DNA of 64,000 bases from Dyella caseinilytica (GTDB taxonomy: Bacteria > Pseudomonadota > Gammaproteobacteria > Xanthomonadales > Rhodanobacteraceae): assembly GCF_016865235.1 (NCBI RefSeq), contig NZ_CP064030.1, positions 1,984,001 through 2,048,000 of the forward strand, written 5' to 3'. The notes below the pieces were generated by a model. That model searched no databases and was not told where the DNA came from. It saw nothing but the letters and a program-made list of their open reading frames with translations. Position 1 is the first letter of the stretch. Each line of letters opens with the position of its first letter. Below, piece by piece: positions 10,212 through 19,010 of this stretch. Made by a program: the position numbers and the translations under genes.

Positions 10212-10236
10212 CACTCCCCTGCGAGGCAGGGGAGTG
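10212..10236 (+). terminator. Hairpin after dapB
   Basis: CACTCCCCTGC pairs perfectly over 11 bp with GCAGGGGAGTG around a GAG loop, starting 15 bp after the dapB stop. No T run follows, so termination may need help; it separates dapB from the riboswitch-controlled gene. Confidence 0.55.
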
Positions 10237-10281
10237 CCGGGTCGGGTTTGTTCAGGGTATTACTCAAGATTTGGCGATGGC

Positions 10282-10310
10282 TTGTCCGCAAACCTTTGCG
10301 CCTGTACCAT
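10282..10310 (+). promoter_or_regulatory. Candidate sigma-70 promoter of the riboswitch transcript
   Basis: TTGTCC and TACCAT are separated by 17 bp, with TG directly before the -10 box. The predicted start near 10317 falls just before the first conserved riboswitch block, which supports the call. Confidence 0.45.
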
Positions 10311-10320
10311 CCGCCGCAAC

Positions 10321-10470
10321 GTCATTGGGGAGTAGCCATCCTCATAGCATCCAGCCGTCTGGCGATGTCATGAGGAATTCGCGTCAACATACTTGAAGCC
10401 TCGTGCTTCATGGCGCGAATGGTTATCGCAGAGGATCTCTCTGCGGTGGTCCGGCGAGACCTTTGGCCAC
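10321..10470 (+). promoter_or_regulatory. yybP-ykoY manganese riboswitch
   Basis: The three hallmark conserved blocks of the family appear in order: GGGGAGTAGCC near 10327, GCGTCAACATACT at 10381-10393, and GGCGAGACCTTTGGCC at 10453-10468, with pairing stems between them. This class binds Mn2+ and turns on manganese exporters and some membrane proteins of other families. It lies directly ahead of a CaCA cation exchanger, in keeping with that role. A downstream GC hairpin is the probable expression platform. Confidence 0.88.
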
Positions 10471-10484
10471 GACACGACTCACCC

Positions 10485-10535
10485 TGGCCGGGCGAGCTGC
10501 GTGCGTGCGCCAATGGTTTTCTCGCTCGCCCGGCC
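10485..10535 (+). promoter_or_regulatory. Expression-platform hairpin of the riboswitch
   Basis: GGCCGGGCGAG at 10485-10495 is the perfect reverse complement of CTCGCCCGGCC at about 10525-10535, ending about 11 nt before the exchanger ATG. It could hide the ribosome-loading region, and no T tract follows it, so control at translation is more likely than at termination. No strong Shine-Dalgarno is visible between the hairpin and the ATG. Confidence 0.5.
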
Positions 10536-10546
10536 CGGAATCTTTC

Positions 10547-11548
10547 ATGCTGATCACAGCGCTGCTGTTCCTGCTGTCCGCCGGAATCATCTATCTGGCG
10601 TGCGAGTACTTCGTCAACGGCATCGAATGGCTGGGACAGAAGCTGAACTTCGGTGCCACAGCGACCGGTACGGTGCTGGCGGCGTTCGGCACGGCGTTGC
10701 CAGAAAGTGCAGTGACCTTTGTCGCGGTGATGCTGGGTCGTACGCCGGAAATCCGCGATATCGGTGTCGGTGCGGCGCTCGGCGGCCCTCTGGTGCTTGC
10801 TACGATCGCGTACGCCGTTGTCGGCGTCGCCCTTTGGTTCAATCGGCGTCGATTGGGACGTCATGACAACCGCGTGCGTGTGGATCATGCGCGGTTGGCA
10901 CGGGATCAGTCGTGGTTCCTGTCGATTTTCGTCGTGAAGTGCGGGCTTGGCCTCATTGCCTTTGCGTTCAAGCCGTGGCTTGGGGTGCTATTCCTTGTCG
11001 CCTATGCACTCTACGTCTGGCGCGAATTGAGGGGCGAAGATAGCGCCGAACATGACGAAGCGTTGGAGCCACTGAAATTCCAGCCACGTTCGGCGGTGCC
11101 ATCGCTGGTGATGGTGATCATCCAAACATCGGTATCGCTATGGGTGATTGCCTACGCTTCCCACATTTTTGTTTCGCAGATCGAAACGATTGGCGTGGCG
11201 TCGCACATGCCGCCACACTTGATCGCACTGGTGCTGAGCCCGGTGGCAACGGAACTGCCGGAGACGATGAACGCGCTGATCTGGGTAAGGCAGGGCAAGG
11301 AGCGTCTTGCATTGGCCAATATCTCCGGTGCCATGATGATTCAGGCCACTATTCCCAGTGCGCTGGCATTGTTTGCGACACCGTGGATGTTTGATGCGCC
11401 GTTGATCGTGGCAGGTGTTTTGACTGCCGTCGCGATCATCTATCTAGGGTGGCTGTTCCGCCGCGGCGATGTCGATGGCCGCAAGCTCGTTCCGGTCGCT
11501 TTGCTTTATGCAGTATTTGCGGCTTTTGTCGCCTGGTATATCCGCTAA
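10547..11548 (+). CDS. CaCA-family sodium/calcium-type cation exchanger, probable Mn2+ exporter
   Basis: A 333-residue inner-membrane antiporter of about 10-11 helices with the two inverted alpha repeats of the Ca2+:cation antiporter superfamily: AAFGTALPESAVTFVAVM in the first half and LSPVATELPETMNALIW in the second, each carrying the ion-binding acidic residue. I chose the ATG at 10547 because upstream in-frame codons lie inside the riboswitch. That riboswitch makes manganese efflux more likely than calcium transport. The substrate is inferred, not shown by the protein sequence itself. Confidence 0.85.
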   Translation: MLITALLFLLSAGIIYLACEYFVNGIEWLGQKLNFGATATGTVLAAFGTALPESAVTFVAVMLGRTPEIRDIGVGAALGGPLVLATIAYAVVGVALWFNRRRLGRHDNRVRVDHARLARDQSWFLSIFVVKCGLGLIAFAFKPWLGVLFLVAYALYVWRELRGEDSAEHDEALEPLKFQPRSAVPSLVMVIIQTSVSLWVIAYASHIFVSQIETIGVASHMPPHLIALVLSPVATELPETMNALIWVRQGKERLALANISGAMMIQATIPSALALFATPWMFDAPLIVAGVLTAVAIIYLGWLFRRGDVDGRKLVPVALLYAVFAAFVAWYIR

Positions 11549-11587
11549 AGCCAGTCTGCGGTTTTCGTCTGGCGCGTAGATAGGCTC

Positions 11588-12292
11588 TTACGCGTCACGG
11601 GTCTTATGCGACGCGTTGCGATCCCGGTCGGCACCCAGCTTGCGGTCGAGCACTCCGAACAGTTTCTTGAATGCACGCGAGAATTTGCCGCGCTTGGTCT
11701 TGCGCAGTTTTTCCTCTTCGCTGGTAAGCCAGGCCACCTGGATCACGCGGCGTTCGCCTTCGTACGGCAAGTGGCCATGGAAGGAGTTGTCGCAACGCTT
11801 GAACACGGCGAACTCGCCATAGAGCGGCTTGAGCTCGGGCGCAGCCAGATCGTCGATGTTGTCGATCTTGTTGAGAAAGCGCAGGCAGCCATCGCTGGTA
11901 TCGGGCCATTGCGTGTTCAAGTAGAGCAGGGCTGTGGCGACCTTGGAGCGGCTGTCGGTGTGGATGGTGCCGTGGCGCTTGTTCAGGGCGCGGCACAGGG
12001 TGACCAGGGTGGGGTATTGCCCCAGGTTGTCGATTCCGAGGTGACGACCGATGGCGACGGCGAATTGGGGCGTGGTCATCTGCTCGACCAGCGCGTTCAC
12101 GGATGGGCCGCAGTCGGCAGGATCGTACGGAAAGAAGCCGGCGCTGGCGTACCTGGGGAAGTCGCGCTCCAAATCGGTGCGCGCTTCGTCGGGCAGCTGG
12201 CCGTGAGCGATCATGAACGGGAAGGGCTCTTTCCGTATATCAGTATCCGGGCGGTCCAGCCGGACGGGATCGAGCAGAGCTGTTGCGTTCAT
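11588..12292 (-). CDS. 2-oxoglutarate/Fe(II)-dependent oxygenase
   Basis: A 234-residue protein with the double-stranded beta-helix metal site: H111 and D113 (HTDSR), a distal His near residue 172 (SFHGHLP) and an Arg near 181-182 (EGERRVIQVAW) placed to bind 2-oxoglutarate. The C-terminus is strongly basic (RKTKRGKFSRAFKK). The ATG at 12292 is preferred over one 28 codons upstream, whose extension is not family-like. It resembles small prolyl-hydroxylase-like or carbohydrate-associated oxygenases; the substrate cannot be named. It is divergent from carA and convergent with the CaCA exchanger. Confidence 0.75.
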   Translation of the reverse strand: MNATALLDPVRLDRPDTDIRKEPFPFMIAHGQLPDEARTDLERDFPRYASAGFFPYDPADCGPSVNALVEQMTTPQFAVAIGRHLGIDNLGQYPTLVTLCRALNKRHGTIHTDSRSKVATALLYLNTQWPDTSDGCLRFLNKIDNIDDLAAPELKPLYGEFAVFKRCDNSFHGHLPYEGERRVIQVAWLTSEEEKLRKTKRGKFSRAFKKLFGVLDRKLGADRDRNASHKTRDA

Positions 12293-12505
12293 GGAGCTTC
12301 GTAACTTTGGGAGCCAAGTTATTGTCAGTCTAGCGCGAGGTTGTCGCGCATGCGGCGCCACGGTGGAATTTTTCATATTCGTTTCGGTGGACAGAAAGCT
12401 CCTTGCCGCCTATCATTTCAACCCGCCCGAGACTTTCTTTGACCCAAGGTCCACAAGCCTGCTTGATGCGGCTTGCGGACCTTGCTGCACCTAAAAGGCG
12501 GCCCC

Positions 12506-13633
12506 ATGCCCATTTCCGCTCTGCTTGCCCTCGAAGACGGCAGCGTGTTTCACGGCCAAGCCGTGGGCGCGACTGGTGAGACCGTTGGCGAGGTCGTTTT
12601 CAACACGGCGATGACGGGCTACCAGGAGATCCTTACCGATCCTTCCTATGCCCGACAAATCGTCACCCTGACATACCCCCACATCGGCAACACCGGCTGC
12701 AACGTCGAGGATGAAGAATCCGCCGCCGTGCACACCGCCGGCCTGATTGTCCGTGACGTGCCACGCCGCGCGAGCAATTGGCGCAGCACCGAGAGCCTGC
12801 CCGATTACCTCAAGCGTCATGGCATCGTGGCCATCGCCGGCATCGACACGCGGCGCCTCACCCGCATCTTGCGCGATAAGGGCGCACAGAACGGTTGCAT
12901 CGTCGCTGGTGAATCGATCGACGTCGATGCCGCGCTAGCCAAGGCACGCGCATTCCCCGGCTTGAACGGCATGGACCTGGCCAAGGTGGTCAGTGTCGAC
13001 AAGCCCTATAGCTGGAACGAAGGCGTCTACAATCTGGACAGCACGTCGTTCAACCAGCCGGCCAAGCGCTTCAAGGTGGTGGCGTACGATTTTGGCGTGA
13101 AGCGCAACATCCTGCGCCTGCTCGCCGAGCGCGGCTGCGAAATCACAGTGGTGCCGGCGCAGACCCCGGCGGCCGACGTACTGGCGATGAAGCCGGACGG
13201 TGTGTTTCTGTCCAATGGCCCCGGTGATCCGGCGGCCTGCGATTACGCGATTGCGGCCACGCGCGAATTACTCGCCGCGAAGATCCCTCTGTTTGGTATC
13301 TGCCTTGGTCACCAGATCATGGGTGCTGCGGTGGGCGCGAAGACGCTGAAGATGAAGTTCGGCCATCACGGTGCGAACCATCCCGTGAAGGATCATGACG
13401 ACGGCCGCGTGCTGATCACCTCGCAGAATCACGGCTTCGCGGTGGATGGCGCAACGCTGCCGTCCAACGTGCGCGTGACGCACACCTCGCTGTTCGATGG
13501 CTCGCTGCAGGGCTTCGCACTTACCGACCGTCCTGCGTTCTGCTTCCAGGGTCACCCGGAGGCAAGTCCAGGGCCGCACGACATCCGGTATCTATTCGAA
13601 CGTTTCGCCAAGCTGATGCAGGAGGCCCGCTGA
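12506..13633 (+). CDS. carA: Carbamoyl phosphate synthetase small subunit (glutaminase)
   Basis: A 375-residue glutamine amidotransferase subunit that hydrolyses glutamine and passes ammonia to CarB, for arginine and pyrimidine synthesis. The N-terminal domain starts ALLALEDGSVFHG, and the class I amidotransferase domain carries the nucleophile Cys in GICLGHQIMG and the His/Glu pair in QGHPEASPGPHD. The start follows AAAAGGCGG. carB begins one base after its stop, so the two are translationally linked. Confidence 0.98.
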   Translation: MPISALLALEDGSVFHGQAVGATGETVGEVVFNTAMTGYQEILTDPSYARQIVTLTYPHIGNTGCNVEDEESAAVHTAGLIVRDVPRRASNWRSTESLPDYLKRHGIVAIAGIDTRRLTRILRDKGAQNGCIVAGESIDVDAALAKARAFPGLNGMDLAKVVSVDKPYSWNEGVYNLDSTSFNQPAKRFKVVAYDFGVKRNILRLLAERGCEITVVPAQTPAADVLAMKPDGVFLSNGPGDPAACDYAIAATRELLAAKIPLFGICLGHQIMGAAVGAKTLKMKFGHHGANHPVKDHDDGRVLITSQNHGFAVDGATLPSNVRVTHTSLFDGSLQGFALTDRPAFCFQGHPEASPGPHDIRYLFERFAKLMQEAR

Positions 13634-13634
13634 G

Positions 13635-16600
13635 ATGGCCAAGCGTACCGATATCAAGACCATCCTCATCATTGGCGCGGGTCCGATCGTCATCGGTCAG
13701 GCCTGCGAGTTCGACTACTCCGGCGCACAGGCCTGCAAGGCGCTAAAGGAAGAGGGCTACCGGGTCATCCTGGTGAACTCCAATCCTGCGACGATCATGA
13801 CCGACCCGGAAACGGCAGACGCGGTCTACATCGAGCCGATCAACTGGCAGACGGTGGAACGCATCATCGCCAAGGAGCGCCCGGATGCGGTGCTGCCGAC
13901 GATGGGCGGCCAGACCGGCCTCAACTGCGCGCTTGATCTTGCCGACAATGGCGTGCTCGAAAAGTACAACGTCGAATTGATCGGCGCATCCCGCGAAGCC
14001 ATTCGCATGGCCGAAGACCGCGAGCTGTTCCGCGTGGCGATGTCCGAGATCGGACTGGAATGCCCGAAGGCGGCGGTGGCGCGTTCGTTCGAACAAGCGG
14101 TCGAGATCCAGACCACCGTCGGTTATCCGACCATCATCCGCCCCAGCTTCACGCTCGGCGGTTCGGGTGGCGGCATCGCGTACAACAAGGAAGAATTCGA
14201 AGAGATCGTCAAGCGCGGTCTGGAACTGTCGCCGGTGCACGAAGTACTCGTCGAAGAGTCCGTACTCGGCTGGAAAGAATTCGAGATGGAAGTGGTCCGC
14301 GACAAGGCGGACAACTGCATCATCGTGTGCTCGATCGAAAATCTCGATCCGATGGGTGTGCACACCGGTGACTCCATCACCGTTGCGCCCGCACAGACGC
14401 TCACCGACAAGGAATACCAGCGCCTGCGCGATGCTTCTATCGCGGTGCTACGTAAGATCGGTGTGGATACCGGCGGCTCGAACGTGCAGTTTGGCGTGAA
14501 TGCCGAGACCGGCCGTGTGGTAGTGATTGAGATGAATCCGCGCGTGTCGCGTTCGTCCGCACTCGCTTCCAAGGCTACCGGTTTCCCCATCGCCAAGATC
14601 GCAGCCAAGCTTGCCGTGGGTTACACGCTGGATGAGCTCAAGAACGACATCACCGGTGGCCTGACGCCGGCATCGTTCGAGCCGACCATCGATTACGTAG
14701 TCACCAAGATCCCGCGCTTCGCTTTCGAGAAATTCCCGCAGGCGGACGCGCGCCTCACGACGCAGATGAAGTCGGTGGGCGAGGTGATGGCGATCGGCCG
14801 CAGCTTCCACGAGTCGCTGCAGAAGGCGCTGCGTGGTCTGGAAATTGGCAAGACAGGCTTGAATCCGACGGGTCTGGATATCGCTAGCGAAGCCGGTTTG
14901 GCCACGCTCAAGCGCGAACTGCGCGAGCCCCGCCCGGACCGCGTGTTCCATCTGGCAGATGCATTCCGCGCAGGCTTGAGCCTGGAAGAAGTGTACGACC
15001 TCAGTCGCGTCGATCCGTGGTTCCTGGCCGCATTCGAAGACATCGTGGTGACCGAGAAGGACGTGCAGGAGCAAGGTATCACCGCGCTCGATGCAGCACG
15101 CATGCGCGAACTGAAGCGCATGGGCTTCTCCGATGCGCGCGTGGCCGAACTCATCAAGACGGACGAAGCCGCCATTCGCCACCTGCGCCGTACGTTGGGC
15201 GTGCGCCCGGTGTACAAGCGGGTGGACTCCTGTGCCGCCGAGTTCGCCACCACCACGGCGTACATGTACTCGACCTACGAGGAAGAGTGCGAGGCCAATC
15301 CGACCAGCCGTGACAAAATCATGGTGCTGGGCGGTGGTCCGAACCGCATCGGGCAGGGCATCGAATTCGACTACTGCTGCGTGCACGCTGCATTGGCGCT
15401 GCGCGAAGACGGGTTCGAGACCATCATGGTCAACTGCAATCCGGAGACGGTTTCGACCGACTACGACACTTCCGATCGCCTGTACTTCGAGCCGCTGACC
15501 CTGGAAGACGTGCTGGAAATTGTCGACCTGGAAAAGCCCAAGGGCGTGATCGTGCAATACGGCGGCCAGACGCCGCTGAAACTGGCACGTGCGCTTGAAG
15601 CGGCCGGTGCGCCGATCATCGGCACCTCGCCGGATTCGATCGACCTGGCCGAAGACCGTGAGCGTTTCCAGCAGATGATCACCAAGCTGGGCCTGACCCA
15701 GCCGCCGAATCGCACGGCACGCAATGCCGATGAGGCGTTGGCGCTGGCGCGCGAGATCGGTTATCCGCTGGTGGTGCGTCCGAGTTACGTGCTGGGTGGT
15801 CGTGCGATGGAAGTGGTGTACGACGACGCCGATCTGTCGCGCTACATTCGCGAAGCGGTGCAGGTGTCGAACGATTCACCAGTGCTGCTCGACCGCTTCC
15901 TCGATCACGCGGTGGAAGTCGATGTCGACATCATTGCGGACCAGGATGGCAACGTGCTGGTTGGCGGCATCATGGAGCATATCGAAGAAGCCGGCGTGCA
16001 CTCGGGCGATTCGTCTTGCTCGCTGCCGCCGTATTCGCTCACGCCAGCGGTCCAGGATGAACTGCGCCGCCAGGTTGGCCTGATGGCGAAGGAATTGAAG
16101 GTGATCGGCCTGATGAATACGCAGTTCGCCATCCAGGGCGACACGGTGTTCATCCTGGAAGTGAATCCGCGTGCTTCACGCACCGTGCCGTTCGTATCCA
16201 AGGCCACCGGCGTGCCGCTGGCCAAGATCGCCGCGCGCAGCATGGCTGGCCGCAGTCTGATCGAGCAGGGTACGACGCGTGAGGTGATTCCGGCCTACTA
16301 CTCGGTAAAGGAAGCGATCTTCCCGTTCCTGAAATTCCAGAACGTCGATCCGATTCTGGGGCCGGAAATGCGCTCCACCGGTGAAGTGATGGGCGTGGGC
16401 CGTAGCTTCGGCGCCGCGTTTGCGCGCGGTCATGATGCTGCCGGCATCAAGACGCCGCCGAAGGGCAAGGTGTTCGTGTCGGTGCGTGATGCCGACAAGG
16501 ATCGCCTGCTGCCGGTCGCCAAGGGCATCGCATCGCGCGGCTTCACGTTGGTCGCTACAGCCGGTACGGCAAGCTACCTCACCGAACACGGCGTGACCTG

Positions 16601-16862
16601 CGAACGCATCAACAAAGTGGCTGAAGGCCGGCCACATATCGTCGACCTGATCAAGAACGGCGAGATCGTCTATATCGTCAACACCACCGAGGGCAAGCAG
16701 GCGATTGCTGACTCGTTCTCGATCCGGCGCGAGGCCTTGCAGCACCGCGTTACGTACTCGACCACGGTCGCAGGTGCCCGTGCGTTGGTGCATTCACTGG
16801 ATTTCCACGATACCGGCGAAGTCCACAGCCTGCAGGAACTTCACAAGGAGCTGAGCGCATGA
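13635..16862 (+). CDS. carB: Carbamoyl phosphate synthetase large subunit
   Basis: A 1075-residue enzyme with two homologous ATP-grasp halves: the first makes carboxyphosphate/carbamate, the second phosphorylates carbamate. Nucleotide-binding starts IIGAGPIVIGQACEFDYSG and VLGGGPNRIGQGIEFDYCC mark the halves, and repeated PRVSRSSALASKATG / PRASRTVPFVSKATG motifs are seen. The C-terminal MGS-like allosteric domain runs from about residue 935. It is the middle gene of carA-carB-greA and its stop overlaps the greA start. Confidence 0.99.
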   Translation: MAKRTDIKTILIIGAGPIVIGQACEFDYSGAQACKALKEEGYRVILVNSNPATIMTDPETADAVYIEPINWQTVERIIAKERPDAVLPTMGGQTGLNCALDLADNGVLEKYNVELIGASREAIRMAEDRELFRVAMSEIGLECPKAAVARSFEQAVEIQTTVGYPTIIRPSFTLGGSGGGIAYNKEEFEEIVKRGLELSPVHEVLVEESVLGWKEFEMEVVRDKADNCIIVCSIENLDPMGVHTGDSITVAPAQTLTDKEYQRLRDASIAVLRKIGVDTGGSNVQFGVNAETGRVVVIEMNPRVSRSSALASKATGFPIAKIAAKLAVGYTLDELKNDITGGLTPASFEPTIDYVVTKIPRFAFEKFPQADARLTTQMKSVGEVMAIGRSFHESLQKALRGLEIGKTGLNPTGLDIASEAGLATLKRELREPRPDRVFHLADAFRAGLSLEEVYDLSRVDPWFLAAFEDIVVTEKDVQEQGITALDAARMRELKRMGFSDARVAELIKTDEAAIRHLRRTLGVRPVYKRVDSCAAEFATTTAYMYSTYEEECEANPTSRDKIMVLGGGPNRIGQGIEFDYCCVHAALALREDGFETIMVNCNPETVSTDYDTSDRLYFEPLTLEDVLEIVDLEKPKGVIVQYGGQTPLKLARALEAAGAPIIGTSPDSIDLAEDRERFQQMITKLGLTQPPNRTARNADEALALAREIGYPLVVRPSYVLGGRAMEVVYDDADLSRYIREAVQVSNDSPVLLDRFLDHAVEVDVDIIADQDGNVLVGGIMEHIEEAGVHSGDSSCSLPPYSLTPAVQDELRRQVGLMAKELKVIGLMNTQFAIQGDTVFILEVNPRASRTVPFVSKATGVPLAKIAARSMAGRSLIEQGTTREVIPAYYSVKEAIFPFLKFQNVDPILGPEMRSTGEVMGVGRSFGAAFARGHDAAGIKTPPKGKVFVSVRDADKDRLLPVAKGIASRGFTLVATAGTASYLTEHGVTCERINKVAEGRPHIVDLIKNGEIVYIVNTTEGKQAIADSFSIRREALQHRVTYSTTVAGARALVHSLDFHDTGEVHSLQELHKELSA

Positions 16863-17335
16863 GTCGCGCCCCCATCACCAAAGTTGGTTCAGAGCGTTTG
16901 CGGGGTGAATTGGATCACCTCAAATCGGTCAAGCGCCCGAAGGTCATCGCGGACATCGCCGAGGCACGTGCTCATGGCGATCTGAAGGAAAACGCGGAAT
17001 ACCACGCCGCGCGTGAGCAGCAGAGCTTTATCGAAGGCCGCATTGCCGAGCTGGAAGCGGCGCTGTCCACCGCGGAAGTGATCGATGTCTCGCGGCTTGC
17101 TGCGGGCAACAAGGTGGTCTTTGGCGCCACAGTTGCACTGGAAGATGAAGACAGTGGCGAGTCGGTGACCTATCAGATCGTGGGCGACCTGGAAGCCGAC
17201 ATCAAGCAGCGCCTGATTGCGGTGTCCTCGCCCATTGCTCGCGCCTTGATCGGCAAGAGCGCAGGCGACAGTTTCGAGTTCAAGGCGCCCAACGGCGTCA
17301 AGCGCTACGAAATCACGGGCGTCAGCTACGAGTGA
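16859..17335 (+). CDS. greA: Transcription elongation factor GreA
   Basis: A 158-residue factor that rescues backtracked RNA polymerase by stimulating RNA cleavage. The N-terminal coiled coil (residues 1-75) carries the tip acidic residues in EARAHGDLKENAEYHAA, followed by an FKBP-like C-terminal domain. Its ATG overlaps the carB stop as ATGA, so it is the last gene of the carAB operon, ended by a strong terminator. Confidence 0.98.
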   Translation: MSRAPITKVGSERLRGELDHLKSVKRPKVIADIAEARAHGDLKENAEYHAAREQQSFIEGRIAELEAALSTAEVIDVSRLAAGNKVVFGATVALEDEDSGESVTYQIVGDLEADIKQRLIAVSSPIARALIGKSAGDSFEFKAPNGVKRYEITGVSYE

Positions 17336-17375
17336 TCAGCAAGATCCGCCAAACCGGCGGGTCGTTCAAAAGATA

Positions 17376-17408
17376 AGCCGGGCTTCGATATCGAAGCCCG
17401 GCTTTTTT
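17376..17408 (+). terminator. Intrinsic terminator after greA
   Basis: AGCCGGGCTTCGA and TCGAAGCCCGGCT form a perfect 13-bp stem followed by TTTTTT. It lies between two convergent genes, and the opposite strand also has a weak T run, so it may serve both. Confidence 0.92.
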
Positions 17409-17412
17409 GTGG

Positions 17413-18198
17413 TCAGTCGGATCGGGGATTGAAGCCTCTGATGAGAGCTTGAGCATTCGCCGGATCATCTTCCGCAGGGTTGTAGATCAGCAAGATCCGC
17501 AGATCGACCACGATATGTATCAGGATCGGCAGGATCAGGTTTCCGGAGAGAATGGCGAGCATGCCGAACACCAGGCCTGCAGTGGTTGTTTCGATCACGC
17601 CTTGCTTGCCTTGGTAGATATGCCCGATACCGAAAGCCAGAGAACTAAGCAGCCAGGCGGGCAGCAAAGCGAGGGAAGGGCCCTCTGCAAGATGCCCGCG
17701 CAGATATTGGAGCAGGAAGCCCCGGTACAGCAGTTCCTCGCATGCACCTGCCGTTACGCTCAACAGCACCCACCACGCTCGCTCCCGACGGGAGACGGGC
17801 AGCATGAAGCGAATGAACGACGACCGGTAGGCCTTGAGATAGGTTTTGCGAGTGCCTTTATCGAACAGGCATTTGATGCTGGGCCACAGTATCCAGAGGA
17901 AGAGCAGGGCAATGACCGCTACAAGCGGCGCGAAGACGAGTGGCCGGCCATCCAGCCAAGGAAGATCGCCAGGATGCCGTGGAGTCACCAGCAACGTGTC
18001 GAGCGGCGCTAGCGATACAGTCACCCCGGTAACTATCCAAGTCCCAATGACGCCGCGCCGATAAAAGGCCAGGCGCGCGGATTCGCTGCTGAAGCGCTTG
18101 AGGCGCTGCAGGGTCGGCAGATCGATCAAGGGAAATACCACGACCAGCGCAATCGCCAGGACAACCTGTGCTGTGCCGATGTATGGATGCAGATCCAT
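17413..18198 (-). CDS. CPBP-family intramembrane metalloprotease (Abi-like)
   Basis: A 261-residue multi-pass membrane protein with the three CPBP motifs: EELLYRG (E154, E155, R159), FGIGHIYQG (H193) and a C-terminal HIVVDLR (H228, D232). These residues form the metal/active site in Rce1-like proteases. Bacterial relatives act in bacteriocin immunity, signalling or protein processing; this one cannot be assigned a substrate. It is divergent from a TetR regulator across a 69-bp gap with a perfect palindrome, so that regulator probably controls it. Confidence 0.85.
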   Translation of the reverse strand: MDLHPYIGTAQVVLAIALVVVFPLIDLPTLQRLKRFSSESARLAFYRRGVIGTWIVTGVTVSLAPLDTLLVTPRHPGDLPWLDGRPLVFAPLVAVIALLFLWILWPSIKCLFDKGTRKTYLKAYRSSFIRFMLPVSRRERAWWVLLSVTAGACEELLYRGFLLQYLRGHLAEGPSLALLPAWLLSSLAFGIGHIYQGKQGVIETTTAGLVFGMLAILSGNLILPILIHIVVDLRILLIYNPAEDDPANAQALIRGFNPRSD

Positions 18199-18213
18199 TG
18201 AAATCTCTGGAAA

Positions 18214-18235
18214 GTAAATGTAAATTTACATTTAC
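18214..18235. promoter_or_regulatory. Perfect 22-bp palindromic operator
   Basis: Two inverted GTAAATGTAAA half-sites meet with no spacer and no mismatch, in the short gap between the divergent CPBP protease and TetR genes. Size, symmetry and place fit a TetR-dimer operator controlling both genes. Confidence 0.75.
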
Positions 18236-18267
18236 ATATTTGCGATGCCGTTGTCCAGAACACGCCG

Positions 18268-18912
18268 ATGCCTAGAGCTGTTACGCACCACGAACCCAAG
18301 CAGCAGCGCAGCCGGGACACCCTGGAGCGCTTGCTTGCAGCCACCCTGAAGATGCTGGAAGAAGAGGGGCTGGATGGCGCTACCGTTCCAAAGATCGCCA
18401 AGGCTGCCAAGGTGGCACCGGCCAGTGTCTATCGCCGGTTCGTAGACAAGGAAGCACTTCTGCGTGCCACCTTCCTGCACGTCCTTAGCCAAAGCAACGA
18501 CATGAATCGCGACGCCATCGCCAAGGCGGTGCAATGCGAGACCTTGGAAGCCACCGTGGCGAGGGTGATCAGTGCCCTGTTTGAGCAATACCGACATCAT
18601 CCGCGTTTCTTGCGGGCCCTGGTGCGATTCATGGACAACGACAAGGACGAGGCATTCGTCAGGGAGGCGCGGCTACATATTGCCGAAAACATCAACGTGA
18701 TCGTCGACGCACTACTGCCTTTCAGTGCAGCGATTCGGCATCCATCTCCGCGTCGGGCGCTACAGTTTGCGTTGCTTTCGGCGGGTAGCGCCATGGAAGC
18801 TTATGCGCTCGACAGCAACTCGTTATGGCATACCGTGCTGCCGCTCTCCGGGAAGGAACTCAAGGCCGAGTTGACGCGCGGCTTGGTGGCGTATTTGCAG
18901 CAAGCTGGATGA
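18268..18912 (+). CDS. TetR/AcrR-family transcriptional regulator
   Basis: A 214-residue repressor with a typical N-terminal HTH: RSRDTLERLLAATLKMLEEE, then GATVPKIAKAAKVAPASVYRRF, then a helical ligand/dimer domain that I do not recognise in detail. It is divergent from the CPBP protease, and the palindrome between them is its probable binding site, giving autoregulation. The ligand is unknown. Two hairpins follow its stop. Confidence 0.9.
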   Translation: MPRAVTHHEPKQQRSRDTLERLLAATLKMLEEEGLDGATVPKIAKAAKVAPASVYRRFVDKEALLRATFLHVLSQSNDMNRDAIAKAVQCETLEATVARVISALFEQYRHHPRFLRALVRFMDNDKDEAFVREARLHIAENINVIVDALLPFSAAIRHPSPRRALQFALLSAGSAMEAYALDSNSLWHTVLPLSGKELKAELTRGLVAYLQQAG

Positions 18913-18928
18913 TGATTCCTGAGCATGA

Positions 18929-18952
18929 AAAAGCCGCCTTGCGGCGGCTTGA
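18929..18952 (+). terminator. Intrinsic terminator after the TetR gene
   Basis: AAGCCGCC pairs with GGCGGCTT around a TTGC loop, 17 bp after the stop. The T run is short on the plus strand, but an A run precedes it, so it may also work in reverse. Confidence 0.7.
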
Positions 18953-18963
18953 TACAGCCATAA

Positions 18964-18993
18964 AAAAAGCCGCTGTTAAAGCGGCTTCTTTTA
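18964..18993. terminator. Bidirectional intrinsic terminator between the TetR gene and rpmJ
   Basis: AAGCCGCT pairs with AGCGGCTT around GTTAA. T-rich tracts flank both sides (TCTTTT on plus; the AAAAAAA before it reads as T7 on minus). It can end rpmJ transcripts from the right and TetR transcripts from the left. Confidence 0.8.
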
Positions 18994-19010
18994 GGTCTTC
19001 GCGATAGCAA

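Noticed and set aside
14448..15557. 369-codon minus-strand frame opposite carB
   Set aside because: Antisense to the well conserved carB; composition artefact.
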